From positions 107,719 to 171,718 of the forward strand of contig KN834784.1 of the NCBI GenBank assembly GCA_000827265.1: a stretch of 64,000 bases of DNA, in the 5' to 3' direction. The translations under genes were made by a program, and so were the position numbers. Each line of letters starts with the position of its first letter. The first letter of the stretch is position 1. This document shows positions 1 to 12,177 of the stretch, in pieces. The notes beneath the pieces are model-generated. The model worked only from the letters and a program-made list of their open reading frames with translations, was not told where the DNA came from and did not search any database. Origin of the DNA: Collybiopsis luxurians FD-317 M1 (taxonomy: Eukaryota; Basidiomycota; Agaricomycetes; Agaricales; Omphalotaceae).

Positions 1-212
1 AAGTATCCAAATGTAAATCGGACAGCTTGAAATTATTGTAGAAATCAGCATTATTGAATATTTAATACACTCAATGCACTTGTAATATGTTCAATTTAGT
101 TTAACAATGCTTCAACGGTGACAAAAAGTACATTAAATGAGTCAAAAATAAGTTTTAATGAGAGTAACATTTTGCCGAGCTTCGGCAAGTAAGCTGTCAA
201 GCGCGGGAAAAA

Positions 213-279
213 AAAGTTACTTGGACGTAACTTTCAAGTAACTTAATTAAATTAAAAAAGTTACTTGAAAAGTTACTTT
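213..279. repeat. Cluster of short inverted repeats (AAGTTACTT / AAGTAACTT)
   Basis: The 7-9 base motif AGTTACTT and its reverse complement occur five times in under 70 bases, in both orientations, followed by A/T-rich sequence. This resembles the end of a transposable element or a foldback, but no partner end or target duplication was found. The rest of 1-550 shows no gene. Confidence 0.4.
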
Positions 280-549
280 GCGCACACTCAGGAAAATGTT
301 GTATAACAGAGCAAACTCATTCACATCAAAAATCAACCCTCTTTCGGCATCTACCTGGCAGCTCAAGTACTCATTGTGGATAAAGGGTGTGGTGCTAGAA
401 TAACTTATACAATACCATTTAATGATATCTAACTGTTTTTGACAGTATGGGTGGTGTTGTACAAGCAGTACAACATTGTATAAGTAGGTGATCTCGTATA
501 AGAAGCTGATCTTTAACTGTATTTAGTAATATCTATATATGTATTTTAG

Positions 550-2890
550 GTGGTTTTAGTTGGCGAGGGGTGTACATTGGAGTGTGCTCGAATAATGAGA
601 TGGACTCAAATACCCATTTTGCAAGGACAGGAAATATGGGACAGCACGATGCAACATATACGAGATAGTGACAGCGATCCATATTATTTTGAAAGCAAGG
701 GCATTCAGTTGGGTGTTATAGCAACAGTCTAGGAAGACTTTACGGAGCTCACAAAAGGGGGGATGAGGGCACTCAAGAAGGGCATGTCCTGGAGTCTCAA
801 CCTTACAGCGACAGAACTGCCACTCTTCATGAGGGACAGGAGCATGATGATTATTGGACCAAGTCAGGCATACAATGGCAAGTGGGTGGTCTCCGGATAG
901 AAGCTTAGTCAAAGCTTTGCAATGCTGCAGGTTATTGATGTTGATAAGGCAGGAGTGAAGACAACTAGAATAGTTTCTGATTGAGCCATTTTCCATTGCC
1001 TCTTTGCAGAGACATAGCAGATAAGAGCATTTCTTGACCCTGACAAACTCAGATTCCACACATTTGTTGGATGTACTAGAGAGAATGATTTTAGAAGATT
1101 CTCAGAGGCATGTGGAGTCATTGGTAGTTAGTAGAGTGTGGTGATTGGGGAGGGAATACGAAGGGCAAATCTGCCTGATTGTGAGGAGATCACCAAACCA
1201 TGATCAGAACCCATTGAGATGTAATTGGATACTGTCATTAAGGGGAGCTCGGACATAAGAGTCAGATAGCCTGCCTAGACAGTAGCCGAGGAATCATAGG
1301 GCAAGCATAAGCCTTCAAAAGGAGAGCAGCATATGGCCTGTTCCAGAGAAGCTGCCGCGGTGATGGTGGTTTTGGGGAGGCCAAGTAGACAGCAGAAGAA
1401 GGAGAGTTGAATATTATGGAGAGGTAAGATTCCAGTAGGTGAAGTGTCAATTGCAACTTCACACCATATGAGATGAGGGTCAGTACATCCCATATAAAGG
1501 ATTTTGCCCTCATGTACAGGTAGAGAGCCAATCATGGACTCAATGTGCAATACTGCATGAGCAGTTGTTCGGCCCTTTGATGCCTTCTCTTCATAGTGAA
1601 GTTCCATAAGCGACGTGAAGACTCTATAATCTCCAGTCTTCAGGTACGTGCTGACATACTTGTAAGATTTCACAATGGCAACAGGATCGCTTCCAAACCA
1701 GAAGGCAGGCATACATGTGGGAGCAGGACCATGAAACAATACAGCTGACTTAATGGCATTAATTATGAAGAAGTTATTGCTGTACCATTGGTAGAAGAGG
1801 TTCATCTTTCGCTGTAAGCCTTCAGGAGACAGCGCAAGTAGAAAAATGTCATCTGCTTGTTCAAGGTGTGATATCAGGGCTCCCATGGACTGATATCATT
1901 GTCTGATGGTGGGATGTTCCAGTCGGCAAAGTATATGATGAAAGTTCAGGAGATAGTGTATCACCTGTTACTATACCAATATCAGATGAAAAAGGGTCAG
2001 ACAGATTGCCATGATGTTGGATTTTGGAGCACGTACAGTCATATAACATACAAATCCAGTTGAATAATTTACCGCTTATGCCAAGTTTATGCAGTTTGAC
2101 CCATAGAGTAGAACAATTGGTTTAGGGAAAAGCATTAGATAGGTCAATAGGGTCTTCTTGAGGGATATTGCCTTTTCAGTTGCGCAGCGTAGTATGAAGG
2201 CATTGTTGTTGGTTTGGAAATCCTTTCGAAATCCATTTTGAGACCGGGGGACAATTTTCCGAAGGTCAGCGTATTTAACAATTCTACGCATGATAAGAAG
2301 AGTGACAAATTTGAGCAGACAACTCTCGAGCACAATGGTACCGTAACTATTGGGGTCGTCAGCGGGTTTTCCCCTTTTAAGGATGCCAATTATAATGCTG
2401 ATAATCCAGATGGAGGGACAGTCTTTGGATTGAATGGCTTCGTTGATCAGTTTATGGAGAAGTTGAGTGACCATTGCAATGATTTCTTTATAGTGTATAT
2501 TTTCAATTCGAAACGCTGTTCGATGGATGTTTGTCAGTTTCAACCTTGCCATCCTCAATATCTTCATCAGTGAAGGGAGCATCAAAGAGTTGCTCAGGAG
2601 TTTGGTCAGTAGTGGACATTGGGATTGAGGTAGCCTTGCGGGCATAGAAAGAATTTAGATTGGCGTTAAAGGAGGTGGGTAGAGTAGGCGGAGCATTCAG
2701 CTGATCCTCAAATGCTGCCTTGAGTTGGTCAATAGTTACAGGTGATTCGAGTGGTTTACCACGCGCGAGGGCAATGAACTTCTGCCAGAACAGCGCAGAG
2801 TTTTTGGCAGCAGCTTGAAACTCATGTAAATGCTTGTCTCGTCAGCGAAGCATCTGACTTTTTGGAACTAGGGTGATGCGTATTGTGTAT
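550..2890 (-). mobile_element. Degenerate non-LTR (LINE) retrotransposon, reverse transcriptase region
   Basis: Read on the minus strand from about 2890 down to 550, three broken frames line up with the typical agaricomycete LINE polyprotein. The upstream part (about 2880-2500) has the endonuclease-to-RT linker pattern. Next (about 2645-2080) come RT motifs such as a Lys-Pro-x-Asp-Pro-x-x-Tyr stretch, a Leu-Glu-Ser-Cys-Leu-Leu-Lys helix and an Asn-Gly-Phe-Arg motif. The catalytic Ala-Asp-Asp box of the form QADDIFLLAL follows (about 1860-1830). Near the end (about 800-700) a Cys-rich CRCKVETPGHALLEC-type zinc knuckle is seen, as usual at LINE C termini. Frameshifts and stops break every segment, so the copy is dead. 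No 5' end, poly-A tail or target duplication could be fixed; the borders are approximate. Confidence 0.8.
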
Positions 2891-3806
2891 TAGAGCAGCG
2901 ATTTCAATCCATAGCAGACTACACTACTCATGTTCTTTCTGTTTATGAAAGTTCTGCCTTAGACATCCCTCAGAGTTTCAGCGATCTTTCAGCTATAGAT
3001 AGTTCTCAAGATTTGTAGTAAGTACCTTGCCCTTCAACTTGCATACGGAGTCTACTTACGTCAACGCCGCGCCCTGCCCTGCGAAGTCGCTTAGACTGCA
3101 TTTAAGGGTCCCGAGGAAGACATCGTACATAATCTTAAATTTATTAAATTGACTATTCAGACTCGCGGCGTATTAGTTCTTGGTCCTGAGCCAGTGATAA
3201 ACCTTACGTATTTTCAACACCGTAGGTCTCGCTTTTGAAGGGATTCTACAAGGATTGAGTGAAACTAAGAAGCATCTGAAGATACCTTGAAATTTCACAA
3301 ATGCAAGAAGACGCAGAGTCCAAAGAAGACGTTACATCTTCATTTTCCGTACCTAGAGTCCGTCCACTGCCAAGACTATCTCAGTTCATTTCGCGTACGT
3401 CTTCCAGGTACAGTCGGCTCTGCACTGACTTGGGGAGTATGTATAGAAATAGGTAAATGCGTCGGAGCGAAATAATTGAAAGTAGTCTTCGATTTTTACA
3501 AACGCCAGAAGACGATGTACATATCTTAACTCCCCGCGCCCAATCTGCGCCTACTCTAGAGTCGACCGCATTTCTGACCAATGATTGACGGTAACAAACT
3601 TGCGTCTCTTAGCGTTCTCAAGATCAATTACTAGAACACGTTTTACATTACCGAGTACTTGTTCTTTTCTAGGCATCGGTTAACGCCTATGTATGCACAT
3701 CCCTTTTACAAAGGACATAATTTAATAAATCTTACCTTACCTTACTTTACCTTTCTGCAATGGAATTTAAAAAAAACAAACACGTTTTGCCAAGCCCGAC
3801 TTTGGG
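2891..3806. other. Intergenic, no gene seen
   Basis: No convincing reading frame. A short GAAGACG-containing motif recurs around 3117, 3306, 3325 and 3500, suggesting an old local duplication. The last part is the promoter region of the hydrophobin gene starting at 3912. Confidence 0.5.
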
Positions 3807-3814
3807 TATAAAAG
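3807..3814 (+). promoter_or_regulatory. TATA box of hydrophobin gene 1
   Basis: TATAAAAG lies 105 bases upstream of the ATG at 3912. The three other hydrophobin genes here have the same octamer 67-74 bases before their ATG. Confidence 0.7.
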
Positions 3815-3911
3815 CACTGCGGGGAGCTCCTCATTTCTTCATTCGAGCACCCATCAGTTCAAGCTTTTCATCCACTCTTTACCCATTCACATCTTACACC
3901 CAACAACCACC

Positions 3912-4363
3912 ATGCAATTCAAACTCACCTTCGTCACCGCTGCTATTGCCTCCCTCGCCGCTGCCACCCCCACCCCTCGGACCGGCTCATGCTCCACTGG
4001 CCCCGTTCAGTGCTGCAACTCCGTCGAGTACTCCTCCGACGCCGGTGTTGCTGGTTTTCTCGGCCTTCTCGGGATTGTTCTCCAGAACACAAACGTTCCC
4101 ATCGGCTTCCAATGCTCTCCTATCTCTGCTGTTGGAATTGGCAGCACCTGGTAAGTCTTGTACTCTAAACATTCAAAAGTCTTTTACCGTACTCACCTGT
4201 ATCTTCTAGCTCTTCTCAAGCTGTTTGCTGTGAGAACAACAGCCACGGTAAGCGTTATTCTCTTCTCCTACCCTTTCCAGTTGGCTTGCATTCTGACGAA
4301 GCTGATTAAATCGTTTCTCTAGGAGGACTGGTCTCGATCGGCTGCGTTCCTGTCATGCTCTAA
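3912..4363 (+). CDS. Class I hydrophobin (gene 1)
   Basis: Small secreted amphipathic protein that self-assembles at hydrophobic-hydrophilic interfaces and coats aerial hyphae. Exons 3912-4150, 4210-4247 and 4323-4363 join in phase to give 105 residues. An N-terminal signal peptide (about residues 1-19, ending in an Ala-Ala-Ala-Thr stretch) is followed by the eight-Cys pattern C-X6-CC-X32-C-X11-C-X5-CC-X12-C, which is class I spacing. The third-to-fourth Cys loop is hydrophobic (GVAGFLGLLGIVLQ). The introns are 59 and 75 bases with GTAAG donors. It lacks the Thr-rich linker after the signal peptide that the other three hydrophobins here share, so it is a separate lineage from them. Confidence 0.93.
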
Positions 4364-4633
4364 GCACTTACATGGTGCTTTCAAGATGCTCAGGACCGGA
4401 TTGCATGTTCCTCGGATGTTTTGGGACGCGATGTCTTTATATGACACATCCTCCATCTTAGTTTTGGGTCTACGCTTATTAGCATACTTGTAGCTCGTAC
4501 CTCCGTACTCTAGGTCACATCTACCACGATCGTTTACCACAGTGACTACTATTCCTTCCTTAATTTATTTTTTTGGGTTCGGGTTTTAAACTATTTCGAG
4601 TGTATTGTGAGGGCTTCAAGTAGAATCTGTCTG

Positions 4634-4670
<37 letters not shown>

Positions 4671-6332
4671 ACGCACCGCCGAGCATGTGATCGTTCCCGC
4701 GTTCGTGAAAAGTGCACGGTGCGGCGTTCGATAGGCCGATTAAGAATTAAGAATACTTGAGTTGACATTTCCGTAGATATTTGATCCAACAAGCATCAGA
4801 TAGCGTAATACTGGGTTTGCGTTTACGAACACCCAGGTGAAGTCTTTATCAGCCTGGGTTGGAGTGCGTTCGTGATGAGATGGAAAATTGTTTTCACGTC
4901 TCTTTATCGAAAGACCGGAAGGAAATTTATAACCTCAATGGTACAAGGCGGGAAGTAGGATGGACGTTCTTGAGAAATGAGCATTATTGTCCCCGTTCGT
5001 AAATCTCACTCTTCGGTGGCCTGGGAGGTGTCGAGGAGTAGTAGCAGATTCGGGAATCAGACGCGACGGCATGGTTGATGACTCATTGTTCGTAACTATT
5101 AGTTACAGAGGTTCTAGTAAAGTTGCATAGTTTGCCGTTGGAGACGGCTTTAGCAGGGTTTCTCAGGCATTCCATCCACATTCATCTCATTCTTCAACTG
5201 TCGCGGCCTCTCCATCGGTGATATGCCTTGAACTTTGTCATTGAACTCCAACTAACACAAATTTAGGGTGTTAGGGGGATTGAACATTGAATGGTTACAC
5301 GATGGTAGAATATGTTAATATGTTTTGTTAGGGCAATGCAAAAATTGCGAAGATGACTTAGGAATGACCAATTTTTTTTTCTCTAATGCATGACATATCT
5401 TCACTGGGTGGACCAATAATGTGCTGAACATCCTTTCAGAACAATACGGTATGAGCCATAGAAACTTGGTGAGCACAAAGCTCAAGTTAGTCACATTCTG
5501 CCAAGACCTGGCAAGTGTCAGTGACTGTACTCAACTACCAAGATATAGCATTAAAGGCCCTCAGTATAATGTCCAGCCAGACATCACTTCAAGAAGAAGA
5601 GAAGAAGGTGTATAGAACATGGAGAATACAGGATCAAAGCTAAAGACTACACTACAAAAGTAGTAAGTATTTATACTACTTCTACAGTAAACACCCTAGA
5701 CCTCAATCATAAATAAAGTATTACATGAAACAATAAAAAAGTAAGTGAAACAATGTAACTATAAATGGTAATGACTTAGGAAGTGAATGATCAGTGATCA
5801 AAGAACATGCTTATACATTGAAGAACATCAGGAAAAGTACCCTAATCCCAGGCAAATACAAGAAGCCTGAGGGCACCCAGGAAGTTGGCCAAATTTTAGG
5901 AGCTCTTAGACAATCCAGGTTGCTTGGGTTGCCTAAGTTTTGGGTCAAATCCTAGGCTCCCTGGAAGATATTTCAGAGAAACCTGGGGGTCCCTGGGGAT
6001 CTCTGGAGCAGAGATATTTTAAATACTACAAATAATACAAAATGACATTGCAAATATATAGTTATGTAATAATTCAATGTAAATATAAAATATGAATATT
6101 TATTTGGTTGCCAAAGTCCACAGATTCTTGCTTTTAAAATAAATCACATGATGTGCTCACTGTGAACTGTCTACAATCAAAAAAATTTCCCTATGGTAAT
6201 AATATGAATACAATTGTAATAACCCATTGTATATACACTATATACATATGTATAGGTTCTGTACTATACTTATATACTGCACTCAAGTATGTTAAGTTCA
6301 TACAATCCTTCATCAGGAAAAGCCCAGGCTGG
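4364..6332. other. Intergenic, no gene seen; TC microsatellite at 4636-4668
   Basis: An uninterrupted (TC)n run of about 33 bases lies at 4636-4668. The rest becomes increasingly A/T-rich after 5600 and has no supported gene; short frames lack splice context or family resemblance. Confidence 0.5.
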
Positions 6333-6337
6333 CCAGG

Positions 6338-7035
6338 TGTTAGGACCTTTTACTACCTTTGTTGTTAGAAGCTTGTAGTAGGTTCAAGGAATAGAAAGTA
6401 ATTTATTATACCACAGCCAAGACAGAGTATGTGATGGGGAGTTGCTACGTACAACAGGTGAACGAGTCCTGTACAGTTTGGGTATTGGATGTTGAGGAAT
6501 GATCCTCGAGTGTCGAATAACAAATCTAGTAGCTCAGTGCAACTAGAAATTGTATATCGAAAGAACTCATTAAGATGGTATTAACAAGGGTTGACTTGGA
6601 AGGTTCATGACTCAGTGTCCGTTTACCCTACGAGACAGAATATTCAAAAGGCTATGGCAGTTGAATAGTCTTGTTGATTGATTCAACAAGTGAGAGGTAG
6701 ATAAGCCAGTGACTCAGTGTCAATGGGGTTTGCTTGACTCAGTGTTAAGCAGAATAATATTAGAAGACTAGTGAACAAGAGAATAGAAACAACACAGGTC
6801 AAGATAGTTCAGGTAATAACAGCATTATTGTGAGAGATGTAGGTACAAGGCTTTTATACTCTGCAGGAAGACGTGTGGTTTTGTGAATAGGAGTTTGGAA
6901 TGGGCAACTGGTTAGTTCGCCTCGAGAAATGCATGTCAGATTTGGAGAGTCTGGATTGAATGGTAGAACTATTATCGAGTCATGTGGTGAGTGTACTGGT
7001 TGGAAAGAGCAGAAAAAATAGCATAGGGCATAACA
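6338..7035. mobile_element. Solo LTR of an LTR retrotransposon with 5-base target duplication
   Basis: The 698-base element begins TGTTAG and ends ATAACA, giving the TG...CA ends and short inverted termini of an LTR. It is flanked by identical pentamers CCAGG at 6333-6337 and 7036-7040, the length of target duplication made by LTR-retrotransposon integrases. No internal gag/pol sequence is present between or beyond the ends, so this is a solo LTR left by recombination between two LTRs. The phrase GACTCAGTGT recurs three times inside (about 6608, 6710, 6733). A TTTTATA sequence near 6850 could be the LTR promoter. Confidence 0.85.
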
Positions 7036-7159
7036 CCAGGGGACACCCCCTAAATCCTAGGCAACCTTGGGCCATCTCAAAGCCATTTTCAACTGGCCTC
7101 AGAGATCCCAGGGGAACCTTCAAAGACCTCATTGGAATCAGAGTGAATAAGCTAAACTA

Positions 7160-8110
7160 AATCCTTGAGTGGCTCCCCAACCTGCTGACAAGTTTGGGTG
7201 TCCCAAATTCTCAGGGTTTAATCATCAGATCCAGACACTATATATTGACCATCTGGTGAATATGCCACTGAATTAACACATCTGGTATGGCCTTCCAGAG
7301 GCTTCCCAACCTGCAGCCCCTTCTGAGCATTCCAAATTCTCACTGTTTGATCAAGAGAGCCAAACACTACATATTGACCATCAGGTGAAAATGCTACTGA
7401 AGTAATTTGAGCTGTGTGGCCACAAAGTGGCTTGCTTACACACTGTTTTGTTTGAATATTCCAAATTTGAACTGTTTGATCTAAAGAGCCAGGCACCACA
7501 TACTGACCATTAGGTGAATAGGCTACTGAGCTGACTGGATCAGTGAGGCCTTTGAGTGGCAGCCCAACTTGGTCTCCTGTTTGTGTATCCCAAATCTTCA
7601 CTGTTTCATCAAGAGAGCTGGACACTACATATATACCATCAGGTGAATATATTGCTGAGGAAACCCAATCTGTATGGCCTTTTAGTGGCTTTCCAACCTG
7701 GCCCCTGTCCTGTTTGACTATACCAAGTCCTCAATGTTTGGTCAACAGAACCAGAAACTATATATTGATCATTTGGGGAGTATGCTACTGAGCATACCAA
7801 ATCAACATGGTTTCTAAATGGCTGGCCAACTTGTTTTCCTGTCTGGGTGTGCCAAATCCTCATCGTTTAGTCAACAGAGCCAGATGCAACATATTAACCA
7901 TCAGGTGAGTACGCCACTGAATTGACCCAACTTCCAGTGGGGCCTTTGAGTGGTTTATCAACCAGCTGTCCTGTTTGCAGTGTATTTCAAATCTTGATTG
8001 TTTGGTCAATAGAACCAGACACCGCATGATGGCTATTAGATGAATATGCTACTGAGTCCGAGCTCATCCAACCTGTGTGACCTTAAACCAGCTTTCCAGT
8101 CTGCTGTTCA
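7160..8110 (-). pseudogene. WD40-repeat pseudogene (C-terminal part of a large WD protein)
   Basis: On the minus strand about seven consecutive repeats of about 43 residues each carry the WD40 pattern Gly-His ... Ser-Val-Ala-Tyr-Ser-Pro-Asp-Gly ... Ser-Gly-Ser-x-Asp-x-Thr-x-x-Ile-Trp. The near-identical repeats resemble the C-terminal WD repeats of basidiomycete NACHT-WD40 (NLR-like) proteins. In-frame stops near 7888, 7866 and 7223 and a frameshift near 7690 break the frame. No NACHT domain is seen upstream (8110-8800), so only the repeat part survives. Repeats this alike are usually recently amplified, which suggests the parent gene was evolving by repeat shuffling before it decayed. Confidence 0.75.
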
Positions 8111-8849
8111 GTTTGGAACAAAAGACTGTACTCAAAGGATGCAAAAGAGGAAGTGAGATCAAGAAAGGTTTTAGATTAAATTCACTATTCCTGTCATGTC
8201 CACTGGCTTCATCAAAGATGTTTGAATTGCAGAAATCTAGGGACCAGTTGACTTCATCAAAATGATGCTGAGGAGGATAATCATGGGATATCTCCTTGCG
8301 GAGAAGCGAAGATAAATCAAAATAGGCATAAAAAGATTCTACATGTACTATAGTATATAAGTTATCATAATAGTACCCCCCCAAAAAATACTCAGATTAC
8401 ATGCTATTACTGGTCTCAAGCCTGAGATAGTCTCTCAGACACTGAATTAACTCTTGATCATCTGGCATTTTTTCAGCCTGGCACCGGCAGTTAAACCACT
8501 TCAACAATAATCCTTCAAATATATATGACCAATGGACTTACATTCTCGAGAACAGAAGCCCAATTATTGTCATGGGTCCACTTTGTCATACTAGTACAAA
8601 TAAAATAAGTAAGATTTACAGGTAGCGCTGTCTGGCACGGAAATTTCAAATATAATCCATATACATTATCCAATATCCATTAATTGATTATATCCGAAGG
8701 ATTATCAACCTAAATGAATCATATATAATATCACTAACTAGATTATAATCCAAAAATTCATAAGGACATACTAAATATCTGACAGGATATTTGTAATGAT
8801 TTAACTGGTCATCTTCTAGGGTCAAGTGGGGGGAAGGCAAATAATGCGC

Positions 8850-9902
8850 TGTCATAGAAGGCTCAGCCGCTTTAAGTAATCAGCATCCAGATCTGAGATA
8901 CTATAAGTCACTTTTGAGCAGAGCTCAGGGCTGGTTAGGAATGGGTTGTATCTAACAGCTATCTTGAAGCCCCTTAGAAACACAGAACCAGACTGGTTTC
9001 CAGAGGCATCGCTATCACAAGTTGAAGAGGATGCATAATCACAAAAAATACCTAGGTCACTGTCCTCCATGCTCATCTGGCTTAGGGACATATTCTAAGT
9101 GTTCAGCTCCAGGACTGGCACTGATAAATAAGACTGCACCCCAAGCACGAGTCTTATCAAACCCTGTAATGAGATGAAGAGCTCCATTATGTGCCCCGCA
9201 AGCCAATGGCCTATTAACATGGTGGTACCAAGATCGGGGACACTTCGCAGCATACTTGTAAAAATTGGTGTACTGCATATGATTACATCTCCTCCCACCT
9301 TCCGGAAGGATGAGCAAGGCGCCTTACAAAATTGAGGTTGTATAAGTTAGACCTGCGCAAAAATATTCTGGTACCGATCTAAGATTGAATTCAGGAACAA
9401 CATTGCCATGCAAGAATAGCTCGGGACACACAGTATGTGACATTCTCCAGGAATCTTAACTTTGCGAATACCGGAGGCTGCAGCTGGCTAGTCACATAAG
9501 AACCCAGTTCAAACTCTTCTGATTCTTCGGTATCGTCAAAGTCAATGTTGAGAAGTGGCTCAGAATCATCAGGAACTCTGCCCAGGTTCAATTCAGTATG
9601 ACACACATTGAAGAGATAACTGAATCGTCTGAACTCATTGAGAATTCCAATATCGCCAATGTGTACACCCTTTTGCTTGTATATATTGGGCAGGCGTCCT
9701 CCCTGGGACTTTGGTTTCCAGAGAGGATGCCCTCGCTTTTGAGGAAACATGAATTGAGCATATACTTCCCTTTATGTCCATGATACTGACGCAGGCCGCA
9801 GGTTTCCAACAAGATTAGGATTATGAGTATTGAGTTGAAATAATTGGGAGATTCACTCAGAAACATAGATGTTAGTGTTGGGGCTGGCAGGGATGTGCTC
9901 AA
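8850..9902 (-). pseudogene. Pseudogene of an agaricomycete protein family of unknown function
   Basis: Reading down from 9902, minus-strand frames contain in order a Arg-Gly-His-Pro-Leu-Trp motif, a Gly-Val-His-Ile-Gly-Asp-Ile-Gly motif, Leu-Phe-Asn-Val-Cys, then a Leu-His-Leu-Ile-Thr-Gly-Phe-Asp-Lys-Thr segment with AWG, and finally SVFLRGFKIAVR. I recognise this order from a large family of agaricomycete hypothetical proteins whose members read RGYPLW, GV.IGDVG, LFNIC, TGCDK..WG and FIRGF. The function is unknown. The pieces lie in different frames (breaks near 9390-9320 and 9090-9060) and one conserved Cys (TGCDK) is Phe here, so the gene is decayed. Confidence 0.55.
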
Positions 9903-10777
9903 GGCTTAGGACCTAAATTCATCTGGCTATTTACATAGGTCCTAATTATGTCTTAATATGGATGTGAGAGTCAAGGTTTGGGGACTGGCACACTGGTGAC
10001 AAATGCTGTCAGATAAAAATGCCTCTAATAAGGGGAGTTTGAGGCATGTAATGACAATGGCTTCCTTGCTCTCTTACACTTCTTTTTGGTGGTATCACTC
10101 TGGAGCCAGCCACTCAAGACTTAGACTTTAGTGAACAGCCACAGCAGTAGCCTACCAGGCAAACTGCTTTCACTTAGTAGGAGAAGCTTCTCAAGGAGCT
10201 CTTAGCATCAGAATAGGACAATAGCATCTTGGATGATAAGGCTTTAAGTTTGGGTGATGAATACAAAAAAAATTAATCAAGACTAATATTAAAGTATTAG
10301 GACCTAATATACTTAGGATACCTTAATTAAGGCCTTAAGCACATCACTGGGGACTGGTGCAGTGGTATGAAAAATAGGGTTGAACATATGGATATGGTGT
10401 GCCCCTTGGAAACTCCTGCAGATGCAATCAAGCCTAAGGGTAAGAATTACTAAGAGATCAGGTGCACCTTTGGAACACACTGAGATCCAGGTAATGGTGT
10501 GAAAAGCTACGCAAGAGGATATATAGTGTCAACTGCTAACAGTGCAGTTATGAATCATACCCACTTGTAACTTACAAATGATATGTGAACTTGCTCTGAT
10601 TTTTGAACACCAACGACGCCTTGCTCAAGGAAAGTGCTCTTTCAAGTTATCTACAGTGGATGACGTGCATTGGTGATGAGATTTGATTCGATGGAGATCA
10701 ACGATGTCGTCACGAGTGCAGAGCATTTCATTTGTGCTTAAGTAATTCTTCCCTCCTACATCCATTAGGATAGACTG

Positions 10778-11074
10778 GCTTTGACAGCTGAACAAAATGA
10801 ACAGTTGATTTTTCATGTCAATTTGAGTCATCGAAGGTCTGAATGGAAAAAGTATAATCATGCTCAGCTAATCGGAACATGAATGCCCGTACATGAAATT
10901 TTGAAACGCCAAGCTGGAAGGAGGCACATTTTTCTTTTTATGCAAACGCCTGTACTTACAGTACATTTTTATCTTGACAGTTCGACAAAATAGACGGCTG
11001 TCAATTCAAGTAATCATGTTCAGGTAATCGGAATATGAAGGCCCGTCGATAAAACGCCAAGCTGGAAGGATACA
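10778..11074. repeat. Diverged direct repeat upstream of hydrophobin gene 2
   Basis: About 100-140 bases at 10778-10922 recur in shortened form at 10977-11074. Both contain a GACAGyTsrACAAAATrrAC core, then AATCATG, then TAATCGGAAyATGAAkGCCCGT and AACGCCAAGCTGGAAGGA. The copies lie 670-500 bases before the hydrophobin ATG and could be duplicated upstream control sequence. 9903-10777 holds no supported gene. Confidence 0.6.
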
Positions 11075-11521
11075 TCCCTTGTGAGTTCAAATTTTTGTAC
11101 AGAGAAGTATACATAGGTTGTTGTTGGATCGTTCTTGGATTGTTGGAATGAGTTCTACATCATTGTCGGCCGCCCATTCCGAGCAAACGTAAGCAATGCT
11201 CTACCCTCGGCCGGGTTTTCTGCCGGACGGAAATTCCACACGGCATCAAGTAATCCGACGGAATCGTTGGAGGCTGTGTCTGGCTGCATTTACTTTCTTT
11301 TAATTGAGTGGTCGACTAATTTAATTTTCCAGCACACGAACGTCAAGATTCTGTATCATGTCAGTGTCGACCGGCGGGAGGCCTGTCGTTGAATTCTTCT
11401 AGCCAGGGCACATATTCATTTACCTTGACTTTCCCCGTTCCCCACACTGGTTTGCTTTCGCTTCATATTGACATTACTCGTCCTAATCAGTTTATCTTTG
11501 TTCCTGGAATTTCGAGTCGCG

Positions 11522-11529
11522 TATAAAAG
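11522..11529 (+). promoter_or_regulatory. TATA box of hydrophobin gene 2
   Basis: TATAAAAG 74 bases before the ATG. The surrounding sequence (TATAAAAGGATGCTCAG and, upstream, a GAATTTCGAG-like stretch) is shared with the promoters of hydrophobins 3 and 4, so this promoter is ancestral to the three genes. Confidence 0.75.
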
Positions 11530-11595
11530 GATGCTCAGATTGTAAGTTTATAGGCATCGAATACCTCTCCTTTCGATATCTACACGACGAGCACA

Positions 11596-12177
11596 ATGTT
11601 TTCTCGCCTCTGCGCCGTCTTCTACGCGTTATTCGCTTTCGCTATCCTTGCCGCTGCCACTCCTGGAGGCTACCCAGGCACTACTACCTTGCCTCCAGTC
11701 ACCACCACGGTGACAGTCACTGCAGTAAGGCTTTAGTCTTGCACTTATGATCCTCCGTCTCACTTAACTGTTGCTTCGCAGCCCCCGACCACTACTACCA
11801 TCACCTCCGGCGACTGCTCCACCGGACCCGTTCAGTGCTGTGACTCTACTGCGACGGTGAGCCGACAAAAACCTCATTGTAAAATAACGTTTTCTGACTA
11901 TCTGCCTTTTGTTTTACTGTAGGCTGGCTCCGGCTTGGGCTCCCTCGTCCTTGGTCTACTCGGAATCGTAGTCGATGATCTCGACGTTCTCCTTGGCATA
12001 GACTGTTCTCCTATCACGATCATCGGTGTCGGCAGTACCTGCTCCGCTCAAACTGTTTGCTGCGAAGATAACGCTGTGGTAAGTTCGTTCAAGAACAACT
12101 CTAAGTCTTCTACTAAATCACTTTATTTTTCTCAGGGCGGATTGATCTCCATTGGATGCATCCCCATCATACTTTAA
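11596..12177 (+). CDS. Class I hydrophobin (gene 2)
   Basis: Cell-surface amphipathic coat protein. Exons 11596-11724, 11782-11856, 11923-12078 and 12136-12177 join in phase 0 at every junction to give 133 residues. A signal peptide (about residues 1-21) is followed by a linker very rich in Thr and Pro (about residues 24-51), then the eight-Cys hydrophobin domain with C-X6-CC and C-X11-C-X5-CC-X12-C spacing and a long hydrophobic third loop. Gene structure and sequence are close to those of genes 3 and 4, about 22 and 32 kb away on the opposite strand, so it is their paralogue, probably the source or a sister of the duplicated pair. Confidence 0.94.
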
